Source: Neonectria sp. B-13 (Eukaryota; Ascomycota; Sordariomycetes; Hypocreales; Nectriaceae). Taken from it: a stretch of 64,000 bases of DNA. The number at the start of each line of letters is the position of its first letter. Position 1 is the first letter of the stretch. Shown in pieces: positions 22,306 to 34,087 of the stretch. The notes beneath the pieces were generated by a model that made no database searches, was not told the origin of the DNA, and saw nothing but the letters and a program-made list of their open reading frames with translations. The stretch is taken from assembly GCA_002682825.1 (NCBI GenBank), contig NOKP01000030.1:319924-383923 (forward strand), given 5' to 3'. The position numbers and the translations under genes are program-made.

Positions 22306-23275
22306 GTCGGCGGGATAGAGAATGGTCGCCTCTTCTGGGATCCCGCGACAGCTTCTCTATAAGGATAAAGAGAAGCGGGGATTGTGATATATACTTTTCT
22401 GCGGGGGAACTGGTGCCTACACCCCAGCTGACTGTAGTATAAGCTTATTATTGGGTTGGCGCGCTAGCGATATGTTCGCTTTGATTTGAATGGACCGACT
22501 GAGGCGCCTTTCAGCCTCTCGACAGCTGGGTTCGAGTCTTTGGCACCCTCGTGCACCGCCCTGAGAGGGCAAAGCGTTTAGTGGTAGGGCGGAGGCGACT
22601 TGGAAAGGCTGTAAAGGCAGCTAGAGGACTCGTTCTAGTACAGACTAAGATTGGAATGACATGGCTGGACGCCTCGTTGGAGGAACAGTTAACAAGCGCT
22701 GAGCAGATTGGGTTGAGGCTGGGTAGCTGAGCGCCACTCGTAGGGCTGGAGACGATCCATTGATGGGCATTTCCTGCGGCCTCGAATCATTTACTTGGTG
22801 TCGGAATTTACATGAAATGTTCAACATAATCTTCTGCTTGTCTTGCTTGATGTTGAAACTTGCAACCGCGACGGACAGCCTGTTCGTCCACAATCTCCAT
22901 CATGGCTCACTCATCCGCAAGAACAACATCGCACTAGCAACGCACCTCTCACTCAGTCTTTTCAGCCGTTGCTCTAAACCGGACGGAGTCTCTCAAGCGC
23001 TGGACGCTAAAGCAGTGGTTGGGATTCTTTAGGGTCTAGACCTCCAACTTGGCGGTGTTGTGGCTGAGCGACCGCGGAAATCTCCAGTTCCGTGCCCTGA
23101 GTGGTGGCGGGCGACCGCCATTCAGCACTGGTATGTCACAAGATGCCATAATAAGCAGCCATGTTCGTTTTTGGAGAGAGACACTAGTACGGGCACAATT
23201 TGTTGTTATCAATATGGTATTGGTAGTTTTTGTTGTTTTGTGATTCATCTGCTGGCTAACTTGTAATGGCTCGAC
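22306..23275. other. Promoter region of the metallopeptidase gene
   Basis: 970 bp between the metallopeptidase start and the 3' end of the SDR gene. Apart from the inverted repeat at 22351-22376, nothing gene-like was seen. Confidence 0.4.
22351..22376. repeat. Inverted repeat upstream of the metallopeptidase gene
   Basis: GCTTCTCT (22351-22358) and AGAGAAGC (22369-22376) form perfect 8-bp arms around a 10-nt loop, about 45 bp upstream of the start codon. It could be a hairpin in the 5' leader or a dyad for a regulator. Function is not shown. Confidence 0.4.
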
Positions 23276-24465
23276 CTACTTTAATCCGCCGGAGAGAATG
23301 ATTTCTTGCCCTGTCATGTAACCAGTCTTAGCCATCCTGCATCACCCGTTAGCAAAAAAAAGGCACTTTATGGGACATGTGCCATATGACGGACATCACC
23401 ACTGCGTTGGAAACCTCCTCTGGCAAGCCCAAGCGATGTACTGGGACGCTGGCGACAATAGCTAGGCCAGGGTCTGTGGCCCTCAATGCCTCCATGTCCG
23501 TGTTGCTCTTCCAGGTGCTGTGGTTAGAGGTTAGCTTCTGACTTTCATGATCGGATGAATAACAATACGTTGACCTGGGTTCTGGTATCATCCCAGTTGA
23601 CCCAATCATGGCGGGCAGAACCTTTTCACGTTAGAGCCGTTCATACAAGATCCGGCGCTCGTAGGTAGGGGAGCTTCTCACGATATTCACAGTGACACCT
23701 TCGGGTGCCAGTAGCGTTGAGAGGTTCTGGCCCATGGAACTGTCGAGAAATTAGTATCTGTGTCCATCGCCTCTGCAAGGAGAACTTACCTGAGGGCACC
23801 TTTTGTGGCGGCATAGTGACACCCGTTGATACCCCCGCCTCGGCTCGCAATGCTCCCGACGAGGATGACGCGCCCCCAGCCTTGTGCTCTCATTCCCAGC
23901 AAGCATCCCTTTGTGACAACAAACTGGCTCCGAGAGTTGACTTCCATCATCTCGTCCCAGTCATCTTCTCCTATGTCCTGGATGTCGCGAATACGCTTCC
24001 CAAGGCCGGCATTCGCCACAAGGATTGAAATGGCCTTGTGCTTGGGAGCCACTTCTGCATGATTCAGTACGTTCGAGACTAAGTTCCGCGTTGATTCTCG
24101 AACTGAAAGATCGGCAGCTACACAGACAAAAAGCTGCGACGGATACAAGGCGCGAAGATCTTTTGCGATTGCCTCTGCTTTGTCCTAATTCCGCCATTGG
24201 CATCTCTTAGCCACGATTACGGCACTGGAGGCCCTGGGAGGTAGAATATCTCAGTTCATACCTGACTTGACGAGTAATGCAAGGCAATATCACAGCCCTC
24301 CGCAGCCAGACCTCTTACGGACGCCGATCCAATGCCACCACTAATGAAATGTCAGTGAATCGAGTTTCCTAGGGAAGAGGTGCGAGGTGCCCACCTGGCG
24401 CCTGTGACGAGGGCTAGTCTCCCCTGGACCCCATTGTTCGCGGTTTTGAGGTGGAGTGTCGTCAT
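23276..24465 (-). CDS. Short-chain dehydrogenase/reductase, seven exons
   Basis: Exons, in minus-strand order: 24465-24395, 24340-24262, 24184-23790, 23739-23682, 23621-23575, 23517-23395, 23336-23276. The joined frame is 277 residues. LALVTGASGGIGSAS (about residues 18-32) is the Rossmann TGxxxGxG motif and LVANAGLG is the NAG motif. VGSIASRGG supplies the catalytic Ser and HYAATKGAL the Tyr-x-x-x-Lys pair, so it is a classical SDR with all active-site residues. It ends YMTGQEIILSGGLK, the usual C-terminus of 3-oxoacyl-reductase-like SDRs. The last intron uses an atypical GTCCGT donor; removing it makes the frame continuous. The substrate is unknown. It lies next to a metallo-beta-lactamase-fold gene and upstream of the putative metabolic cluster, but membership is not shown. 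Confidence 0.85.
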
Positions 24466-24960
24466 ATTCGGCAATAGAATAAAGACAACGAGACAAAATC
24501 TGATTGTGCTGAGCGCGGGATTGTGGGAACAATGAAACGTATGTCGTCAGTTGAAGGCTTAAAGCGCATCAGGAAGGGCGGAAAAGCTGTGCGGGGAAGC
24601 TCGCACCGAATGCCGATCTACGGCCGACCAATGACTGAGTTGTTGTCTCCGCACCGATGATGGTGTGATCAAGGCCTGAAATAATTGAGATAAAGGATTT
24701 TTAAATCAGGAAGGGTAATATTCCGGAGTATTTTAGTTCTTACCGGATATCAAGGTAGGCCACGGGGTTTCAAATATTGAAAAGTGGTCTGGAACTCTCC
24801 TGCATTTGTCCCGACAATCCGCAGCCGTCAAATGCAGGCTGGACGTCTTTTTATCTGCTGAGCTTCTTCTACGCACTATAAATGCAATATTTCCTCTTCT
24901 GAGGGAAAATGCCCATTTCAATTACTCGTACAAAATATCTTGTCTTCAGGCGCCCAAAGC
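24466..24960. other. Spacer between two minus-strand enzyme genes
   Basis: 495 bp, AT-rich in the middle. It should hold the SDR promoter. No gene seen. Confidence 0.4.
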
Positions 24961-25989
24961 TTAGAGCCTTAAACTCTGGTTTATCCGGGCGGCGTTCAGT
25001 CGAACACACAGCTCCATCACCTTCAAATACCGAGTGTAGCGATCAGTTCCAACAACGTATGGGTTTGGGAGGGTACAGTGACGCCCAGAACACTGGCGGT
25101 TCGCAAGAACGTCAAGATACTGCAGCGTATGGTCTTGTGTTTGGTGATTGCTTAGTAGTACATCGGCCCCGCGATCCTTCACCCGCCTAGCAAACTTCTG
25201 GAACGACTCGATTTGTGTCGCCTTGTCGTCTGCACTGGAGGGGATTCCGCCGCCACCATAGAGCCCGGCCAAGTGCTTCTTGCCACGATCGTACACTGGA
25301 AACATGAGAGAGATGCATCCTGGGGTATGTCCCGGCGTCGCGTAGATTTCCACAGTGATATTGCCGATAGTCAATGCATCTCCCCCATCAAGCACCTTTT
25401 GTCGAACCGGTGTGCCCTTTATAACTGACAGTGCCTTCCATGCGAGCTTAGAGGCATATACAGTGATGTTGTATGTTTGCTGAAGCCAGAGAGCACCGCC
25501 ATAGTGATCGTAGTGCTCATGGGTGATGATGAGCGCTTTTACGTCGCTGCCCTCATAGCCAAAAGCCTGTAACCCCGGGATAACGACTCGCTCTGCCTGA
25601 TCTGCGTTGTCCATGGAGTCGATAAGAATCAATCCGTCGCCGGTATCGAGAGCCCAAGACGAAACACCAGATGCACCAACGAAGAAAAGCGAATCGAAGG
25701 GCCTCCCGGGTGTGACAAATCCCGCTGTTTGCGCAGCGCTACCAATCTCGGGGTATTTCTGCCCGGAATTAATACATCGGTGCTGGTATTCCTGCCATAG
25801 GTCAGGCCATGCGACTCGCTGTGCCTCGGCTTGCCAGTGGGAGACGTTAGAAGTTTGGGCATTGGGAAACTCGGTAACGCCGAACCATGTTGAAAAATCA
25901 GTCGTAGCCGAGTCTAAGCTGTATACAGGGTGTGCGAAGAAAGTAGAAGACAGTAGAAGCCATAGAACCTGGGAGGGAGCGGAAGGCAT
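24961..25989 (-). CDS. Secreted metallo-beta-lactamase superfamily hydrolase (B3-like)
   Basis: Single exon, 342 residues. A signal peptide of about 24 residues (VLWLLLSSTFFAHPVYS core) directs it outside the cell. Metal ligands are visible in order: THEHYDH with His157, His159, Asp161 and His162, then TPGHTPG with His221, then LLSNHQTQD with His281. The arrangement H-x-H-x-D-H, with no Cys ligand, resembles subclass B3 enzymes. Fungal members may be lactonases, glyoxalase-like enzymes or true lactamases; the substrate cannot be told. It is convergent or tandem with minus-strand genes and has no visible intron. Confidence 0.85.
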   Translation of the reverse strand: MPSAPSQVLWLLLSSTFFAHPVYSLDSATTDFSTWFGVTEFPNAQTSNVSHWQAEAQRVAWPDLWQEYQHRCINSGQKYPEIGSAAQTAGFVTPGRPFDSLFFVGASGVSSWALDTGDGLILIDSMDNADQAERVVIPGLQAFGYEGSDVKALIITHEHYDHYGGALWLQQTYNITVYASKLAWKALSVIKGTPVRQKVLDGGDALTIGNITVEIYATPGHTPGCISLMFPVYDRGKKHLAGLYGGGGIPSSADDKATQIESFQKFARRVKDRGADVLLSNHQTQDHTLQYLDVLANRQCSGRHCTLPNPYVVGTDRYTRYLKVMELCVRLNAARINQSLRL

Positions 25990-27879
25990 CTTCAGATCTT
26001 CAATCGTTATTCATGAAAGGTCTTCAGTCAAATGTCGGTCTGACTGACACAGTGACAGAGGATTCTCCTAATAGGTTTAAGTAGTCTTAAATATTCTCAG
26101 TCACCCTGCATTCATCTCGGATATCTTGACCCGTCATGATAGTGCTCCAAGACAAATCTATTTCCGACATATCCATACCTGTGAATCCTAACAATTGGAC
26201 AAATTGAAATGCAGGTTGGCGGAGTGAGAGGCGGGGAAGCATGCACTATCAACATCCTTGGAGGCGAGTATTTACAAGTAACAAGAGACACATGATCATT
26301 CAGTGTCAGGTAGTGTGGTAACATCAAGTATTCTACGGGGATCAACATGTTCAAGTGTTGGAGTGCAGTGTCGAGCGACGGAAATGCTCAGGAAAAGGGG
26401 CGGATAAGTTCGCGTGCAGAAGCGGAGTAAACGGATTCAGGTTCGGATCTCGGAACTCGCTTCGGGCTTCATCCGGGATTTACTAGTATAGGGCTGGCTA
26501 TACCTCTAGGTTTCGTGGCTCCTAGTCTATTATAGCATTTATTGGTCTGCGTGTTCAGCGCACTGCATCTGATCTAAGCGTTGCCCTATGCCCAGATTCA
26601 CCGACAGCAGTTGATGGCATCATCTCTCCTTCGTATAATGCGCCACTGGAGGAGATGAGTGCTGGAAGCATATAAGTGCTAGGAATGATGTGTTAATGAA
26701 TTGCTGTCTGATCCGTAATACTATGATAGAACAAGGGGGCGGTGTGTACAACATTTACTTTTGGCTCATCACTAGTCCTGATCAAACCCGAAACCCGAGT
26801 TGTCAGTTAACATCAAACTCGCCCCTTATCGGTTGTAACGGTCTCTTTCAAGCTGGGTTGCCATCATCGGCTCTCGGCTGAATACTATGGTTCCCATGGG
26901 GAACAATCCCGGGGATGGGTAGAAAATAGCAGCGTCCAACGCATATAAAAGAGTCTTCTAAGTAGCACGTATTGATTGACTGAACACGGCGCCAAACATC
27001 AAGGGTAGGGGACGGGTTCCGGGTTCTCAACCAATCACAGCCCAAAAGATTCCAACCCGACATGTTCACCCTTGTTCACCCGGGAATCACTCCGAATTAT
27101 AGCCAAGTGGCTGTCACCGATCGGACCATTCCCCTCATTGACCCTTACCCCGGTTCTTCTAGAAGACGTTCTAGTTCTCCGAGGTCGGCATTTGGACAGG
27201 ACGCTATCGACAAATAACCCAGGGTGTGTTCCTACTCCACTCGTCCCCCAAGAGGCAACAGTCGACAAAAGCCTGGAGCGCATCCATGCGTTGTCGCCCT
27301 GCTTGCGACTGTTTCAATGGGGAATCATCAAAATCCAAAACCAGTGGGCTGACTCTGCACACCTTGGCTCACCCAAGGCCGATTTACATCCCCACAGGCT
27401 CGTGGCGAGTACGATGCGGCATAATACCGAGGTTTGTCTACGGTGCCCGCACCAACCAAACAGTATTGCCTCTGTGCCCCCTGGCTCCCCGCCAGTGATC
27501 ACAGGACAACATGCCTCGTCGGATTTCCCGACAGGGAAATGTGATCATATCTCATATTTTATACGACCGGTAACGAATGGACTGCCCAAAAAGGATTTCA
27601 TACCGTCGTCAGATAAGCGTTTGCGGAATCCATCATCTCTGATTTGCGCGGATTTTCGCGACGGTCCCCCTCGCACTGGCGAAGCTCGGTGAGTCTTTTC
27701 CAACCACCCCATAGGACTGAATGATCCTTGCACTGGCTGACGTGGTTGAGACAATCATCCCGAATGGGGAGCAAGGGTGGAGCGTGGGGCGGCCCATCCC
27801 TCAGGTTCAATATTTGCATTCCTTGACAACCTCTTCCATCGAACAAATCTCAGTCTGAGTTTGAGAACACGGCACCACG
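25990..27879. other. 1.9-kb gene-free region
   Basis: Open frames up to 206 codons (27072-27692) occur but have unlikely composition and no domain signal. I looked for transposon termini and long repeats and saw none. The region precedes the methyltransferase gene and separates the SDR/lactamase pair from the putative cluster. Confidence 0.4.
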
Positions 27880-29496
27880 ATGAGCAGCCCCAAGTCTAAG
27901 CACTCTTCGGCCTCCAGTCTTAAGTCAGCTGCCGCCGTGGAATCAGTTCCTATTGTGGCAGTACGTTTTTCCCACCCTGTCTTGAGACCTCCTCTGGTCG
28001 CGTTCCCACTAACCTTATGCGCTCGCGCGACCGCAGGATCCCCAATTCGAGAATGGAGGCGAGCATGACGATGCAACCTCGGACTTGAGGTAACGTGCTC
28101 CCACAACCTCGGTCTTCGGTCGCCCTCAGTGTGTGCTGACATGCTACCCCGGCCTCGCCAGTGAGGAATTCGAGTCGACGGCGTCTCTGACCGACAGCAT
28201 CCGAGACTTCCGTAATATCCATGGCCGTACATACGGAAATTCCAAGACTACGGAGTATTGGTGAGATACGACCCGCGATTACACGGGCCAAAGGCGACGG
28301 CTTGGCTTGGTATTAGGGCTCTGATTAGTGGAACTGACATTTCGAGCTTCAACCTAGGGCCCCTAATGACGAGCAGCAAAATGAAGGTCTGGACATAACG
28401 TAAGTTTCATCAACAATCATCTGAGGTTTTTCTCCAGTGGCTGGCTGGCAATATGCCCCACTCAGTATGGCACTTCCTGCTCAACAACCTTTACAGGCAC
28501 CACTACATGCTTCTCTACTTCGATAATAAACTATTCCAAGCGCCTATCGGCGACAATCCACAGGTGCGCCATCGCTTACTGATACTGCTTTCCATGCCTT
28601 CGCACCAACTTCATGGATCTAATATAGCGTTTCTTACGGTAGAGAGTGTTGGATATGGGAACTGGCACAGGTATATGGGCAATGTAAGTCTGCTGATAGA
28701 GTCCGCCTGGAATCCGTTCCACGCTGATCCCCCCTGTCCACCAGAGACTTCGCCGACCAGTTCCCCTCCGCCCAAGTCATCGGCACCGACATCTCTCCCA
28801 TCCAGCCACCGTGGGTGCCGCCCAACTGCGAGTTCTACATAGACGACGCCCAGCTTGAGTGGACCTGGCCGCCCGACCACTTCGACTACATCCACATCCG
28901 CGACCTCTACGGCAGCATCGACGACTGGTCTGCCCTCTACAAGAGGGCCTACCACCACCTCAAACCCGGCGGCTGGTTTGAGGACCTTGAGCTTGACATC
29001 CGCGCTCACTCTGACGTCGTCACCGACCCCGAGCACATCTTCTACCGCTGGAACCGCGTCTTCCAAGAGGCCGGCGAGAAGATGGGTAAGACGTTCAAAA
29101 TTGCCATTGGCTCGCGCATGCGGGATATCATGGACGAGACGGGCTTCGTCGACGTCACTGAGCGGAAGTTCAGGCTTCCCATGAGTGCCTGGGGCCTCGA
29201 TCCCAAGTTGAAGGAGATCGGGCAGTTTGTACAGATGTTCGTAGATGGCGGCCTAGAGGGGTTTGGGTTATACCTCCTGACCCAGGTTATGGACTGGAAG
29301 TACGACGAGTGCCAGGTTTTCATTGCGCAGATGAGGCAGGCCCTGAGAAATAAGAAGCTCAACCCTTACTACGAGGTGTAAGTCCCATGCGTCAAACTGT
29401 CTGGCGCTCGGATTCTTACGTTTACATGTGTCAACTAATTTGGGAAATAGGACCTTGGTGTATGGGCGGAAACCCGCAGACACAACTGCTGCTTAA
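27880..29496 (+). CDS. LaeA-like SAM-dependent methyltransferase
   Basis: Eight exons: 27880-27960, 28037-28089, 28162-28260, 28358-28399, 28497-28563, 28643-28683, 28745-29377, 29451-29496. The joined frame is 353 residues. The N-terminus is Ser/Lys-rich and disordered; RTYGNSKTTEYW is the conserved entry segment. Motif I, VLDMGTGTGIW, is created by splicing and continues DFADQFPSAQVIGTDISPIQPPW (read across exons). Further on are the LKPGGWFEDLE segment and a C-terminal LVYGRKP end. This is the LaeA/UMTA-type family of Pezizomycotina: LaeA is a velvet-complex regulator of secondary metabolism, while many paralogues are pathway enzymes. Its place beside BAHD, P450, 2OG and PLP genes makes a cluster role attractive, but this is inference. 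Confidence 0.87.
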
Positions 29497-30052
29497 ACCT
29501 GCGACTGGGCCACTCTCTGCCCCAATAGAAGGGTGGACCAGACACAACCTGCTGCCTTTCTGCTATAGTTATCGTTGTTTCAGACAATTGCACTAAATGC
29601 CACCTCCGTACGTATGTTTACTACAATCATACCCCTGCCCTCTTCCTCGTGCGATGTTTGAACACAATGCCGGCGTACCATCTGCGACCCAAACCGCGTG
29701 GGCTTCGGTAATTCAGGATAGCATCCCATGGCACACCGGATGTAGCATTGAGATCCTTATCTTCTCAGACGCGTCAGTCTAACAACCCGCCGAAGATGGA
29801 AAACTCAAGTACATACCAGCTTTGACAACACTGCCAGACTCAGCACCGTTGTGCTTAGTAGGTTGATGAGCAAGTTCGTCAACTGATGTGAAAGAAGTGT
29901 CGGCCATCAGGTTAGATTTTGCGTTGGTTTAGAGTGCGAATGAAGCGAATTGCAAGGCTTAAGGCGAAGAGTTTATTGACATCAGATGTATTTGATACCA
30001 AGTGAGTCTCTAAGGTTATTCAAGGGAGAGGCCATATGAACTGGCCATGTAA
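29497..30052. other. Convergent intergenic region
   Basis: 556 bp between the 3' ends of the methyltransferase and the acyltransferase. No gene supported. Confidence 0.4.
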
Positions 30053-31581
30053 TCATAGCCTAGATTTATGATTACTCAAGCTCCCTTCCTCCCACGCATC
30101 AATACCCCTGAATTCGAAATACCTGCTCCATTCCGGATCATTTACTAGCTGCTGTACGAGCTCTGTCTCACACGTAACCTGTACTTCTATCCCCTCGTCA
30201 TCCCCAGCTGGGCCCTTATGCGGCGGATAGACAAGAGCTTGGCACAGGGGCACTCCGCCGAACAAGTGCCGGTAGGCAGAGGGCTCAGCGAAGCCAAAAT
30301 CAAACGTGCATAGATCAGCGTGCCGCCAGTCACTGACTAGTAAGGCCATAGGTGGGAAAGAATCAAGGTGGATTGATAGGTCCTGCTTGTTACGCACATG
30401 TGCAAGTTTCTGTAGCATGCCAGCCAGCATATCGACAGTAACGCTATCAGTCATTTGACGTGTGTAGCTTGCCAGCTCAGATAAGGGCGCCTCTGAGATA
30501 ATCTCAGCCAGAGTTAGCTGCGGTACAGTAGACATAGTAGATGTAATATCGATTTGTAGGTTGCCCTGCATGCGGGCAGGAATTGGAGGGTCGGTAAACA
30601 GCTTTGAGATGGTTACGCCTTCCGCCCAGATCGGCTTATAAGCTAGGCCAGGCTTGTAGAGAGGCTCGCGGATCTTGGAGAGGACACGCCACATAAGGGC
30701 ACAGATAGCATTGTATGTAGAGATCCAGGAGCCATCACTAGGCGATGCAGCCTTTTTCAACTCAATAGCCCTACTTTTACGCAGGTGGAACATCAGCGAC
30801 TGCGACTGCCTGTGCTGCAAGTTGCGGTCGGGCCGAGCAGGCGCGTCAACCAGTGGCTCGTTGGAGATCGACGGTCTGTCGAACCCTAAAGAGCCAAAGA
30901 GGCTGCGATCAAGGCACTTCGGTTCAAAGGAGGGGAACTCAGTCGCATTTGCAATAGCGTAACAGTTCTCTGCCAGCTGTTGAACAAAGGAAGACCAGCC
31001 CGTAATGCCATTGCAATAATGGTGGCTGTGTATATTAAGGATCAGACCGCCGGGGATGAAGTTGACTTTGAATGATGAGAGAGCAGGGCTGTTGTCGGGA
31101 TGGGCTTCTGGCTTGTTGCCGCAGGTCATAGGAGCGTTGCTCAAGATGTTAATATCGCCAAGTATAGCCGAAAGAAAGTGGGCTTCTGCAATCTCAGCAA
31201 AAGATGGGAACTTATCCTCAGGGGAGTCAAGATACTGAATGACAAACTTGACAGTACTGGTTTTCCTCCTGATGATAGAGTGGTAGCCATCTTCGTCTCT
31301 CTCAATAGTGCCAACAAGGTGTCTAACCTGGCTGAGAGTCCGCTCTAGACCTTGTTTGAGTATTGCTGCAGCTTTGCTGTCGGAGGGGTTAACAAATTTG
31401 CTTTCCAGAGGGGATAATCTAGCACTAACGTCTTCTCTGCATCTTCTAGCTTGAAAAAGACAGCCACGTTGGTATAGGTCGTTGTCGATAAATAATCGAG
31501 AGTAGAGAGCTTGAATCGCTCCTCCTCTGGGTCATTTTCCCAACCCAAGGGGTGAAGATGGAATTCATTGACCCTGGGCAT
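30053..31581 (-). CDS. BAHD-type acyltransferase (trichothecene 3-O-acetyltransferase-like)
   Basis: Two exons (31581-31430 and 31376-30053). The 53-nt intron has donor GTTAGT and acceptor CAG and restores KLEDAEKT-KAAAILKQG, giving 491 residues. Family marks include STLDYLSTTTYTN near the N-terminus, LERTLSQVRHLVGTIE, DINILSNAPMTCGNKPE, FIPGGLILN and DFGFAEP in place of DFGWG. The catalytic block reads HHYCNG (residues 169-174): the general-base His is kept, but the aspartate of HHxxxD is a glycine. BAHD transferases move acyl groups from acyl-CoA to an alcohol or amine. The acceptor here may be the hydroxylated product of the neighbouring oxygenases. The Asp loss may lower activity or change mechanism. 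Confidence 0.85.
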
Positions 31582-32387
31582 AATGCCGTTTTGAGGCAGA
31601 GAGGATGTGATTGATATCCGCTGCGGCAGTAGGATGGCGCAACTAGAGTTGCTGTGGTATTACAGGCAAAGATCTAGAGTCGCGGGGGATAATAATAAAA
31701 GTATGGCATCAATGGGGAACGGCCAGGTTTAAGGAGCAATGATAGTCTGTGCAGCATGTGGGAAGCGGAAGTAAGCTGTCGTGCGTTTGACGTTGACTTA
31801 CTCTGTGTGTGGTGCAACACTTTCGTATCACCACCCATGCTTATACAGCATGGATAATGCTCCTAATAGCCCACTGATATTTTTCCATGCCTTTCTGAAA
31901 GATAACGCCGTTGTAAACCGTTTGCAGGCATTGCTGCAGTGTCTAAAGAAAGAGGGAGGAGGTAGTGTGGAGGAACCCTGCCGCTGTTACCTATTGACAA
32001 AGGTCCCGTTTGCAATCAACCGGACCCTGCAAAGCCCACAGCTAAGATACGTCACGCACATGCAGTATCCAACGTTAATTATACAGTCAGGCGAGTGAGC
32101 GAGGTCGGGGCAGTTCCCTTCCCCATATTTCACGGCGGCCTGGTGCCGTGAAATGCCGGGTGTGTTGTTCTTTACAGAGCTCGAAGAGCGGGGAAGCTTT
32201 GAGTGGGCGTGTTGTGCGGGCGTCCATAACCAGGGGAGAGAGGCCGGGAATAAAAGAGATAAATCGCGCTTTAGACGTAACAGGGGGGTTTATGATATGA
32301 GTACTGGGTAACTAGGATTTGCGCTGACTGAGCTTCCTAAGGCGTCAACGCAGAGGCACCGCCGCATTCCTGCATGGGACGATGGAT
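31582..32387. other. Spacer between acyltransferase and P450
   Basis: 806 bp upstream of the acyltransferase and downstream of the P450, both on the minus strand. No gene supported; frames up to about 105 codons lack domain signal. Confidence 0.4.
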
Positions 32388-34087
32388 TCATCCATGGCGC
32401 AGCTTCACGTAAACCTCCATCTCCGGTCTCATCCACGTCACATAGCCCTTCTGGTCTCTCATCCAGTTCTGCGCCTTTCCGCTTAACCGCATGTCGAATT
32501 TCCACACGGCCCGGCCTAGAATCAGTCTCCCCTCCGCATAAGCCAAGCTTGCGTCGAGTCAGCCAAGCCGAATCATGATGGTAGTGTTACGTACCTCTTC
32601 CCTATGCAGTTGCGTGGACCCACGCTGAATGGCTGCAGGACATCTCGCCGGTCATCCGGGAATGCTGCCACGTCGATGAATCGCTCTGGGATGAACTCGT
32701 CCGCCCGACTGAAGTTGAGGGGTGAATGGTAGGCGGCGTAATGGTTGACGGCCACTGACGTCTACTCAACCCGAGTCGTCATTATTAGCAAAATCCAATA
32801 CTGCTCGGTAGTTTCTGTAGGGTCAAGACCACGTACCCCACCTGGAACATACTCGCCGTCGACCGTGGCTCCACCCTTGGGGACCTGTCGTGGAAATCCC
32901 GGTACAGCCGGTGAGTATAGGCGCAAGGCCTCCTCAAGAACGGCAGCAAGATACGTGAGACGGTCGGTATTCTCAATCGTCATCATGTCGTCGCTCGCAA
33001 ACGAAGTCGTCAACTCGTCCACCAGCTTCTGCATCTTGTCCGGGTGTCGAAGGAGAAGATGCAACGCCCCAGAGAGCAGCGTAGCCGTGGTTTCGCTCCC
33101 TGCCTGGATCAGCGTGGCCGAGTTGCTCAGCATCTCGCCCAAGGTAAAGCCTTTGCCGGGTGGTTGGCGCAGGATGTGTTCCATAAAGTCTGGGCGGGAG
33201 GCGTTGTTGTTCACTCGACGCGTTACCTTTTCCTGAGTGAGTTTCCGATGCCCTTCTGCCCCCTTCACGGCATCCGAGGGGAGCATTGTATTCACGATCT
33301 GGCGGGCATACCGGCCCAGCAAAGGGATATGCTGTATGATGCGAAAGTGCATCTGGGCCTCCTCAATCTGATTCAACTTCAGAAGCCAATCCGTCGCGCC
33401 ATTCTCGAGACATCCAAACGGCTCTCCGAATGCGAGATCCCCGATGATGTCAAACGTGACCCAATTGAACCACTGGACCATGTCTACGGGTGTCTCGCCG
33501 TGCTCGCAAGCCCGACCGAGGCCGCTGATGAACATGTCCACGTAGCCCTGGATCAGTGGCTCCTGCTCGCGCAGGGAGCGTAACGAGAACCCGGGAGAGT
33601 ATAGGCGCCGGTAACGCGCGTGCTCCTCGCGGTTTCCGTTGACGATGGTGGGTGCGTCGGGGTTTCTCACGTAGAATTCAGGGTCCTTGATCATTTCCAG
33701 CTCGCGCGTCTTCTTGTGGGCATAGATATCTTTCCAAGCTTGAGGATTGATGAAGGAGAGATTGTTCGGTGCAATGCGCACAACGGGCCCGTATTTTGCA
33801 TGTAGTTCCTGGACCGCACGGTGGTGATATCCTGTCCACATTGCCGCCAGATATGGGACCTTGCTCGCCGCTCGGAGTCGAGGGCCGGGATATCTTGCCA
33901 AAGGATGGAACAGGACATTGTAGCCAGAGCATCCCGCCAAGTACAGAGCAATCTCTCTTTGTTAGTACCGTGTCTCCCAGTATTGGCTGTGCTTACTCAC
34001 AAGTGCGACGGTGCTGATGACTATACTCGGAACATTTAGCAGAGTCCAAGTCAAGCCAACTCGACTGAAACCTGCCCAGTCAGACAT
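32388..34087 (-). CDS. Cytochrome P450 monooxygenase
   Basis: Four exons (34087-34001, 33952-32837, 32761-32595, 32547-32388) join to 509 residues. The N-terminal exon encodes a hydrophobic anchor ending TVALIALYLAGCSGYNVLF, placing it in the ER membrane. HPLARYPGPRL is the proline-rich hinge. The I-helix oxygen-binding motif is AGSETTAT, the ExxR motif is EEALR, and the haem-binding loop is FSVGPRNCIGK with the axial Cys at about residue 453. All catalytic motifs are intact. The sequence resembles fungal secondary-metabolism P450s of the CYP58/CYP65-like type (a by-eye impression). It lies between the acyltransferase and the dioxygenase in the same orientation and could hydroxylate the cluster product. 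Confidence 0.92.

Noticed and set aside
22500..22590. GGTTCGAGTC box that resembles a tRNA B box
   Set aside because: The flanking bases do not pair into a T stem and no anticodon arm or acceptor stem is present.
26000..27880. Possible transposon remnant
   Set aside because: I could see no terminal repeats, target-site duplication or transposase/RT coding sense.
28563..28745. Apparent absence of methyltransferase motif I
   Set aside because: Splicing two introns around a 41-nt exon (28643-28683) restores VLDMGTGTGIW.
28611..29066. 151-codon frame on the minus strand opposite the methyltransferase
   Set aside because: It mirrors the GC-biased third positions of the real exon and has no domain of its own.
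31345..31581. Apparent frameshift in the acyltransferase gene
   Set aside because: A 53-nt intron (31429-31377) with GTTAGT donor and CAG acceptor restores the frame exactly and gives a total length divisible by three, so the gene is intact.
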